Source: Taibaiella sp. (lineage in GTDB: Bacteria; Bacteroidota; Bacteroidia; Chitinophagales; Chitinophagaceae). Taken from it: 5,623 nt of DNA. The stretch is taken from the NCBI GenBank assembly GCA_019454705.1, contig JACFNS010000192.1, positions 1 to 5,623 of the forward strand, read 5' to 3'. The position numbers were made by a program, and so were the translations under genes. Below are positions 1 through 4,755 of the stretch, piece by piece (position 1 is the first letter of the stretch; each line of letters begins with the position of its first letter). The notes beneath the pieces were generated by a model, which saw nothing but the letters and a program-made list of their open reading frames with translations, ran no database searches and was not told the DNA's origin.

Positions 1-63
1 TTACTTGAGGTAAAAAACAGTAAAAAACTATTATTTTAATATATTAGTGGCATAATAGCATTT
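1..63 (+). promoter_or_regulatory. AT-rich leader upstream of the HD-domain gene
   Basis: This stretch precedes the first plus-strand gene and is very AT-rich. It contains a tandem near-repeat of 10 bases, GTAAAAAACA at 10-19 followed by GTAAAAAACT at 20-29, which puts two A-tracts one helical turn apart. A TTG at 5-7 followed by TATTATTT at 29-36 has roughly the spacing of a Bacteroidota promoter but only a partial match to TAnnTTTG. No Shine-Dalgarno sequence precedes the ATG at 64. The end of any upstream gene lies outside the window. The promoter role is inferred from position only. Confidence 0.25.
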
Positions 64-645
64 ATGCAGTTTGGTGAAGCAAAAAAATTCATATTAGGTA
101 AGTTAAAAAAGGAGTTACCCCAACACCTTTCTTATCATAGTGTAGAGCATGTCAAGGATGTGTTTGACTCATGCAAGTTTATTGCTGCGGGTGAAGGCGT
201 AAAAGGCGAAGACCTGAAATTATTGCTGACTGCAGCATTATTTCACGACTCCGGTTTCCTGAAAGGGCCCAAAGAGCATGAGAAAAAATCCTGCCAGATA
301 GCCAGGAAGCATTTGCCTGACTATGGCTATACAGCAGAGCAGGTGAAAAAAATATGCGGAATGATTATGGCCACCAAAGTGCCACAGCAGCCGCAAACAC
401 ACCTGGAAGAAATCATTTGTGACGCCGACCTCGACTACCTGGGCCGCGAAGACTTTTTTATTATCGGCGATAAGCTGTTTGCTGAGTTATCAGTGTATGG
501 CATATTGAGCACCGAGGACGAGTGGAACAAGTTACAAGTCCGCTTTCTTGAAGCGCACCATTATTTCACCCCTACAGCCATCAAGCTCAGGAAAAAGAAA
601 AAAGACAAACACCTCAAACTGGTAAAATCTAAGCTGGGGCATTAA
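64..645 (+). CDS. HD-domain metal-dependent phosphohydrolase
   Basis: A 193-residue cytoplasmic protein with the HD superfamily signature. Visible features in order are Y24-H-S-V-E-H29 (first histidines), the H61-D62 pair in LFHDSGF, H72-E73, and an acidic cluster CDADLDYLG with D120, D122 and D124. These are the likely divalent metal ligands of a phosphohydrolase. HD enzymes hydrolyse phosphate esters, often of nucleotides or cyclic nucleotides. The substrate cannot be read from the sequence. There is no signal peptide or membrane segment. The C-terminus (about 175-190) is rich in lysine. Similar single-domain HD proteins are common in Bacteroidota, and as I recall they share the AATK-type and CDADLDYLGR-type segments, so the length looks complete. 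The ATG at 64 is the natural start because the HD domain begins soon after it. The stop lies 3 bases before the next ATG, so the two genes are almost certainly cotranscribed and probably translationally coupled. The family is confident; the substrate is unknown. Confidence 0.88.
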   Translation: MQFGEAKKFILGKLKKELPQHLSYHSVEHVKDVFDSCKFIAAGEGVKGEDLKLLLTAALFHDSGFLKGPKEHEKKSCQIARKHLPDYGYTAEQVKKICGMIMATKVPQQPQTHLEEIICDADLDYLGREDFFIIGDKLFAELSVYGILSTEDEWNKLQVRFLEAHHYFTPTAIKLRKKKKDKHLKLVKSKLGH

Positions 646-648
646 GAC

Positions 649-1521
649 ATGAGCAAGGAACTGAATCCGTCGTACATAATACAAGACACCATCTATATTG
701 TGCTGGGCATACTGTTCAGTGCCTTCGCAATGAAGAGTTTCCTGGTGCCCAATCACTTCCTTGATGGAGGTGTTACAGGTATATCCCTGCTGGGACACGA
801 GATATTCCACTGGAACCTCGGGCTGTTATTGATACTCACCAACCTGCCCTTTATTATCATGGGGGCCTACCAGGTAAGTAAGGGGTTTGCAGTAAAAACA
901 GCACTTGCCGTTGTGGGACTTGCCATAGCGCTGCAATACGTAGAATTTCCCACTGTTACTTCCGACAATCTGCTGGTATCCATATTTGGAGGCTTCTTTC
1001 TTGGATTGGGCATAGGATTGGCGATGAGGGGCGGTTGCGCCATTGATGGTATAGAAGTGCTGGCCCTGTACACACTGAAGAAAACCAGTTTTACCATTAC
1101 AGAGATGATTATGGCCATTAACATTGTCCTCTTCTTATCTGCGGGCATTCATTTCGGGCTGGAGACTGCGTTATACGCCATGCTTACCTATTACGTTGCC
1201 ATGCGTACTATTGACTATGTGATAGAAGGTATGGAAGCTTATACAGGTGTCACCATCATTTCGGGCAAGAGCGAAGAAGTAAAAGAGGCCCTGGCACTGC
1301 GGATGGGCAGGGGTATTACAGTGTACAAGGGCGAGCGGGGCTTTATGAAAGACAGCTATGAAGTAAGCCACGAATGCGATATTGTCTTTACAGTAATCAC
1401 CCGACTGGAAGTGCGTAAACTGAAAAACGTTGTACATAACATCGACCCGAAAGCTTTTGTGTTTACCCATACCATAAAAGAAACCGCAGGTGGTGTGTTG
1501 AAGCGGAAAGTGACGCATTAG
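649..1521 (+). CDS. YitT family membrane protein (DUF161 + DUF2179)
   Basis: A 290-residue integral membrane protein of the YitT family. The N-terminal two thirds are hydrophobic, with about five to six helices (near residues 11-29, 57-75, 84-99, 107-126, 150-167 and 172-190). They include the family-like segments FLVPNHFLDGGVTGIS (31-46) and MRGGCAIDGIEVLA (126-139). The link YVAMRTIDYVIEGMEAYTG (182-200) leads to a soluble C-terminal DUF2179 domain (about 201-280) containing MGRGITVYKGERGF (219-232). The family is widespread. The transported substrate, if any, is not established, and a ligand-sensing role for the DUF2179 part is only inferred. The ATG at 649 lies 3 bases after the stop of the HD-domain gene and fits the start of the first helix. 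The length is normal for the family. A TonB-domain gene follows on the same strand after 35 bases and may be read through. Two sampled 60-base lines (721-840) are 50% G+C. Confidence 0.92.
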   Translation: MSKELNPSYIIQDTIYIVLGILFSAFAMKSFLVPNHFLDGGVTGISLLGHEIFHWNLGLLLILTNLPFIIMGAYQVSKGFAVKTALAVVGLAIALQYVEFPTVTSDNLLVSIFGGFFLGLGIGLAMRGGCAIDGIEVLALYTLKKTSFTITEMIMAINIVLFLSAGIHFGLETALYAMLTYYVAMRTIDYVIEGMEAYTGVTIISGKSEEVKEALALRMGRGITVYKGERGFMKDSYEVSHECDIVFTVITRLEVRKLKNVVHNIDPKAFVFTHTIKETAGGVLKRKVTH

Positions 1522-1556
1522 GTTGTGGAAATAATGATTTTCTGCGTCAGTAGTAA

Positions 1557-2102
1557 ATGAACAAGATAATATTACTAATTCTTTACGCTCAATTCACTTC
1601 ATGTAATGAAGCGCAACAGACAAATCCTATAAAAGAGGTACGTGACACCCCACTGGTAGGTTCTATACATGAAATAAAAGAATTTGATAGTACTGCACCT
1701 GGTGGTTGCATTTGGTACATTAATGAGGAAGGCGATTTGGTAATAGCTCAATTAGCTGACACTCCTCTCCAACAACATAAGGACACAGGAAAAACAGAAG
1801 TATTTAGTTACGTAGAGCAAATGCCTGAAGCTCCATATAATGTTAATACATACCTGGCAAAGAACATGAGGTATCCTGAAGATGCAAAACAGGAGGGCAT
1901 TTCTGGCAAGGTCGTAGTCAAGTTCATTGTTCGTGCAAGCGGAAGCATTGACAGTGTAAGGATTCGTAGAGGTATATATCCGTCACTAGATAAAGAAGCG
2001 ATCAGGTTAGTTACCGCGATGCCTCCCTGGAAACCCGGCATACAAAATGGCCAACCTGTCGATGTAAACTACATGATGCTGGTAGCTTTCAAGCTTGAGT
2101 AA
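1557..2102 (+). CDS. putative lipoprotein with TonB C-terminal domain
   Basis: A 181-residue protein. Residues about 84-181 match the TonB C-terminal domain as found in Bacteroidota: VEQMPEAPYN, then YLAKNMRYPEDAKQEGISG (99-117), VVVKFIVRASGSID, and the closing PPWKPGIQNGQPVDVNY (156-172). This domain normally contacts TonB-dependent outer-membrane receptors in the periplasm. The N-terminus is a short hydrophobic stretch (IILLILYA) ending in F-T-S-C16, an imperfect lipobox, so Cys16 may be lipidated. There is no long membrane anchor and no Pro-rich spacer, so it differs from canonical TonB, and a direct ExbB/ExbD partnership is doubtful. The start is fixed because an in-frame TAA lies directly before the ATG (1554-1556). 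By hand count 1561-2100 is about 41% G+C: about 37% in the first 300 bases and about 46% in the rest. That is lower than the preceding gene. Its stop abuts the stop of convergent rarA. The domain call is solid; the lipoprotein call is moderate and the function unknown. Confidence 0.82.
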   Translation: MNKIILLILYAQFTSCNEAQQTNPIKEVRDTPLVGSIHEIKEFDSTAPGGCIWYINEEGDLVIAQLADTPLQQHKDTGKTEVFSYVEQMPEAPYNVNTYLAKNMRYPEDAKQEGISGKVVVKFIVRASGSIDSVRIRRGIYPSLDKEAIRLVTAMPPWKPGIQNGQPVDVNYMMLVAFKLE

Positions 2103-3374
2103 TCAATACCCATACTTATCCTTCCAGTTGCTTTTCAGGTACTCGCGCAGGCGGTTTTCTCCTGCATTATTACCGGGGTCGTATAGTTTGGTGCCTTTTA
2201 CCTGGTCGGGCATAAACTCATGGGGTATAAAGTTGCCGGGGTGGTCGTGCGCGTATTGGTAGCCCTTGCCATAGTCCAGGTTCTTCATCAGGTTGGTAGG
2301 CGCATTGCGGATGGTTAGCGGCACGGGCAGGTCGCCTGTTTTTCTCACGAGTGCTTCCGCTTTATTAATAGCCATATAGGCTGCATTGCTTTTTGCTGAT
2401 GAAGCCAAGTATGTAGCGCATTGCGATAATACAATCCTGCATTCGGGGTAACCAATCATCTGCACCGCCTGGAATGTGGTGGTAGCTAATAGCAAAGCGT
2501 TAGGGTTGGCATTGCCTATATCTTCACTGGCCAGTATCACCATACGGCGGGCAATGAACTTGGGGTCTTCCCCACCCTCAATCATTCGAGCCAACCAATA
2601 AACAGCGGCATTAGGGTCGCTACCCCTCATCGATTTGATAAATGCTGAGATAATATCATAATGCTGCTCGCCCGTTTTATCATACAGTGCCATTTTTCGC
2701 TGTACTATATCCTGTACAATGGCGTTGGAAATTTTCTTTTCTCCATCCGGCAGTGATGTCACTACCAGTTCAAACAAATTAAGCAACCTTCGCCCATCGC
2801 CCCCGCTCAACTGCAATAATGCCTCCCATTCCTGTACAGTTACAGCTTGGTTCTGCAGCCATACATCCTGCTGCATGGCATGTGTCACCATTTTCTTCAG
2901 GTCGTCCTCTTCCAGGGCTTTCAGCACGTATACCTGGCAGCGGCTCAGCAAGGCACTGATGACCTCGAATGATGGATTTTCTGTAGTGGCGCCTATCAAC
3001 GTGATAATACCCTTTTCAACTGCCCCCAGCAGGCTGTCCTGTTGCGCTTTATTAAAACGGTGTATCTCGTCTATAAACAACAGTGCATGGCCTGATTTAC
3101 GGGCTGTTTCTATCACCGCCCGCACCTCTTTCACCCCGCTGTCAATTGCGCTCAGGGTAAAGAAAGGCATATCCAACGCATTGGCTATTATCTGTGCAAG
3201 GGTGGTTTTACCAACACCGGGAGGCCCCCAAAAGATAATGGAATGAGCTTTGTGGTTACGCAGCATCTGCTCCAATACCTTCCCTTCGCCCACCAGGTGT
3301 TCCTGTCCAATAAACTCCTCCAGGCGCTGCGGCCTTACCCTTTCCGCCAACGGTATTTGAGATAATGGTGTCAT
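2103..3374 (-). CDS. rarA: replication-associated recombination protein A (AAA+ ATPase)
   Basis: A 423-residue AAA+ ATPase of the RarA/MgsA (Mgs1/WRNIP1) family, which acts in the cytoplasm at stalled or damaged replication forks and resembles clamp-loader subunits. Visible in order are the N-terminal PLAERVRPQRLEEFIGQEHL (8-27); Walker A GPPGVGKTT (50-58); Walker B LLFIDEIHRF (98-107); sensor 1 IGATTENPS (127-135); a probable arginine finger in LLSRC (R145); and sensor 2 GGDGRRLLN (191-199). Next comes the family-specific segment YDKTGEQHYDIISAF (231-245) with IKSMRGSDPNAAVYWLARM (246-264), then the MgsA C-terminal domain with ASEDIGNANP (282-291) through LYDPGNNAGENRLREYLK. All key ATPase residues are present and the length is normal, so the gene looks intact. 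The ATG at 3374 places the conserved N-terminus just after the start. The gene is divergent from the redoxin gene across 47 bases and convergent with the TonB-domain gene with no spacer. No LexA-type operator was recognised. Confidence 0.97.
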   Translation of the reverse strand: MTPLSQIPLAERVRPQRLEEFIGQEHLVGEGKVLEQMLRNHKAHSIIFWGPPGVGKTTLAQIIANALDMPFFTLSAIDSGVKEVRAVIETARKSGHALLFIDEIHRFNKAQQDSLLGAVEKGIITLIGATTENPSFEVISALLSRCQVYVLKALEEDDLKKMVTHAMQQDVWLQNQAVTVQEWEALLQLSGGDGRRLLNLFELVVTSLPDGEKKISNAIVQDIVQRKMALYDKTGEQHYDIISAFIKSMRGSDPNAAVYWLARMIEGGEDPKFIARRMVILASEDIGNANPNALLLATTTFQAVQMIGYPECRIVLSQCATYLASSAKSNAAYMAINKAEALVRKTGDLPVPLTIRNAPTNLMKNLDYGKGYQYAHDHPGNFIPHEFMPDQVKGTKLYDPGNNAGENRLREYLKSNWKDKYGY

Positions 3375-3421
3375 AGTATTATTAGCAATCTCTTTACAAC
3401 AAAAATCATATATTCGCTGCT
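3375..3421. promoter_or_regulatory. Divergent intergenic region of rarA and the redoxin gene
   Basis: These 47 AT-rich bases are the only non-coding sequence between two divergent start codons, so any dedicated promoters for both genes must lie here or reach into the coding sequences. On the plus strand TATATTCG at 3409-3416 matches the Bacteroidota -7 element TAnnTTTG at all but one of its fixed positions. Its closeness to the ATG at 3422 would give a nearly leaderless transcript, and no TTG sits at the expected upstream distance. On the minus strand there are TTG triplets but no convincing -7 element. No Shine-Dalgarno sequence is seen for either gene. The divergent-promoter role is inferred from layout. 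Confidence 0.4.
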
Positions 3422-3976
3422 ATGTTACGCAAATTACTGGTTATTACCCTGCTTTTCAGCACTGTTGCTGTTGGTTACGCGCAAAAAAAAGACAGGAAGA
3501 AGAAAAAGAACAAAGGAGATACCCAACAGGTTGCCGGCGATACAGTTAAAATAGATTATAAAGCTATTGGCGCACCACTACCTCCTTTGCAAATAACCAC
3601 ACGCACGGGAGATAAATACACCGAAAAAGATTTTAAAAACTACAAGAATATCTTAGTCATGATGTTCAACCCTACCTGCGACCATTGCCAGGAGGAAACT
3701 ACCATATTGGAGAAAAATATTGAACAATTTAAAGACACCAAACTGCTGTTGGTAGCCGCGCCCTCCATGATAGACTACCTGGAATTTTATAATAACGTCA
3801 CCCGGCACTCAAAATATCCTGAAATAACCGTAGGAGTTGACAGCGCAGGATTTATAGACAGGACTTTCAATTACACCGCCCTGCCGCAAATCAATATCTA
3901 CGACAAAGACAGAAAGCTTATAAAAATATTTTCAGGCGTAGTGCAATTCGACGCCCTGGAGCCATATATAAAATAG
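3422..3976 (+). CDS. exported thioredoxin-fold protein (TlpA/redoxin-like)
   Basis: A 184-residue secreted or periplasmic protein with a thioredoxin fold. Residues 1-20 form a signal peptide (K4 in the n-region, a hydrophobic core LLVITLLFSTVAV, and a probable cleavage G-Y-A20/Q21, a common Bacteroidota style). A strongly basic stretch follows (22-31, nine Lys/Arg/Asp/Asn with seven Lys and one Arg), then a linker. The domain starts at about G50-APLPPLQITTRTG, as in TlpA/AhpC-TSA redoxins. The active site is C86-D-H-C89 in MMFNPTCDHC, and a cis-proline is likely at P155 in ALPQINIYD. A CxxC with a cis-Pro indicates thiol-disulfide exchange; whether the protein reduces or oxidises its partners cannot be told. 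The length fits a compact family member. The ATG at 3422 is chosen because it gives an intact signal peptide. It is transcribed away from rarA, and a hairpin lies 17 bases past its stop. An 8-A run (3483-3490) sits at the start of the mature coding region. Confidence 0.9.
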   Translation: MLRKLLVITLLFSTVAVGYAQKKDRKKKKNKGDTQQVAGDTVKIDYKAIGAPLPPLQITTRTGDKYTEKDFKNYKNILVMMFNPTCDHCQEETTILEKNIEQFKDTKLLLVAAPSMIDYLEFYNNVTRHSKYPEITVGVDSAGFIDRTFNYTALPQINIYDKDRKLIKIFSGVVQFDALEPYIK

Positions 3977-3992
3977 AGTGAAAACTTCCCCA

Positions 3993-4015
3993 GTCACGCA
4001 ACCCGTATGCGTGAC
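3993..4015. terminator. 8-bp inverted repeat between convergent genes, possible terminator
   Basis: GTCACGCA (3993-4000) and TGCGTGAC (4008-4015) are perfect reverse complements around the 7-base loop ACCCGTA. The repeat lies between the stop of the redoxin gene (3976) and the stop of the convergent membrane-protein gene (4047), the usual place for a bidirectional terminator. Neither strand has a run of T directly after the stem, so it is not a classic intrinsic terminator. It could instead be a factor-assisted terminator, a 3'-end stabilising hairpin, or a protein-binding palindrome. The inverted repeat is certain; its role is inferred. Confidence 0.4.
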
Positions 4016-4046
4016 AAAGCTAAAAAGCGAGTAATGCAACAATACC

Positions 4047-4514
4047 TTATGCGGCTTGTTTCTTTACATAGTCCCTTATCTTGCGGACATAGTCGAAATA
4101 ACCCGTTTGCATCCTTGTCCAAAAGATGCTGAAAATTAACAGCCCTATGGCACCAAAAGCGTACACATAAGTCCTATCAACTCCGTCAATTACCAACATC
4201 AGCAATGCAGCAGCCACCATGATACTTACAAAGACCATGATAAGCAACGGGCCGCCTGAGTCAATCTTACGCATTTTGGCAGTTACTACCACCTGGGTTT
4301 TTCCGCCACCTTTACCTTTAAACTCTACATGTGTAATCGGTAATGTCCTGATGCCTGTTTCCTGCTCTGCATGAGGGATAATTTTAAGCATTTTGCCCTT
4401 TTCAGACACTTCAAAATCCATGTCATGGATCTTCATGTGCTTGCCGAGCAGGCGTCCTTTCAAATCTTCCTCTGATGCAGCGGATGTATACCGGTAAGTT
4501 CTTGAGAATATCAT
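4047..4514 (-). CDS. unrecognised two-helix membrane protein
   Basis: I do not recognise a named family. From the ATG at 4514 the product has 155 residues. A GTG two codons upstream (4520) would add Met-Pro, but ATG is preferred as the commoner start. The first 86 or so residues are polar and look beta-rich, with motifs such as KIHDMDFEV, KIIPHAEQE and LPITHVEFKGKGGGK. Two hydrophobic helices follow (about 90-108 and 116-133 in this numbering) separated by a short loop DGVDRT, then a basic tail YFDYVRKIRDYVKK. The basic tail suggests both termini are cytoplasmic, giving a small inner-membrane hairpin with a soluble N-terminal domain. No catalytic motif is apparent. The gene is convergent with the redoxin gene and is preceded by an AT-rich gap with a candidate promoter, so it is probably transcribed on its own. 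Even amino-acid character and lack of interruption support a real gene. The function is unknown. Confidence 0.8.
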   Translation of the reverse strand: MIFSRTYRYTSAASEEDLKGRLLGKHMKIHDMDFEVSEKGKMLKIIPHAEQETGIRTLPITHVEFKGKGGGKTQVVVTAKMRKIDSGGPLLIMVFVSIMVAAALLMLVIDGVDRTYVYAFGAIGLLIFSIFWTRMQTGYFDYVRKIRDYVKKQAA

Positions 4515-4755
4515 AGGCACGATTTTTTGTTTAAAAAATGAACTATTTGAAAGTTAAAGCAATTTTTCTGCCAAAGCAACGGGGAAAAACACCCTACTTT
4601 ATATCAGACGGCAATACAATACAATCCGTTTGTTGTAATAAATTGATTTAAAATACTTTAACAGTATTCAGACAAAAAGGTTTTTTTATTCGTCTAAAAA
4701 TTAAAATAGTTTAATCGAAAAAACTTGCTTATTTGAATAAAAATGGTATATTATA
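4515..4755. other. AT-rich intergenic region between two minus-strand genes
   Basis: About 240 very AT-rich bases lie between the end of the DUF4175-like gene and the start of the small membrane-protein gene. It holds a candidate minus-strand promoter (4549-4579), a 6-bp inverted repeat AATACT / AGTATT at 4652-4657 and 4663-4668 with a 5-base loop, and an AT palindrome GTATATTATAC at 4746-4756 that overlaps the stop codon of the DUF4175-like gene. On the minus strand the palindrome is followed after three bases by TTTTT, which makes a weak terminator possible. Two homopolymer runs occur, including T7 at 4681-4687. I see no RNA gene or convincing coding frame. Confidence 0.4.
4549..4579 (-). 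promoter_or_regulatory. candidate Bacteroidota-type promoter for the small membrane protein
   Basis: Read on the minus strand, TTG (plus 4579-4577) is followed after 20 bases by TAACTTTC (plus 4556-4549). The Bacteroidota housekeeping promoter is TTG at about -33 and TAnnTTTG at about -7, with roughly 20 bases between. This candidate matches five of the six fixed -7 positions (final C instead of G) and has the right spacing. It would start transcription some 30 bases before the ATG at 4514, a normal leader length. Such short motifs arise by chance in AT-rich DNA, so this remains a prediction. Confidence 0.45.

Noticed and set aside
175..645. Lys-rich C-terminus of the HD protein as a special nucleic-acid-binding tail
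   Set aside because: Similar basic tails occur, as far as I recall, in related single-domain HD proteins of Bacteroidota, so it is probably an ordinary family trait.
867..1518. Two minus-strand open frames opposite the YitT gene
   Set aside because: They are antisense to conserved YitT segments and have no domain features of their own; they are shadows of the real gene.
2719..3246. Plus-strand open frame of 175 codons inside rarA
   Set aside because: It lies fully antisense to the conserved AAA+ core of rarA and shows no recognisable domain.
4518..4520. GTG as the start of the small membrane-protein gene
   Set aside because: It adds only Met-Pro ahead of an ATG at 4514. The ATG is the commoner start and fits equally well with the candidate promoter, but the GTG cannot be excluded.
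4538..4651. 37-codon plus-strand open frame starting MNYLKVKAIF in the AT-rich gap
   Set aside because: It overlaps the candidate minus-strand promoter, has no recognisable motif or ribosome-binding signal, and a frame of this length is not surprising by chance. Conservation in relatives would be needed to revive it.
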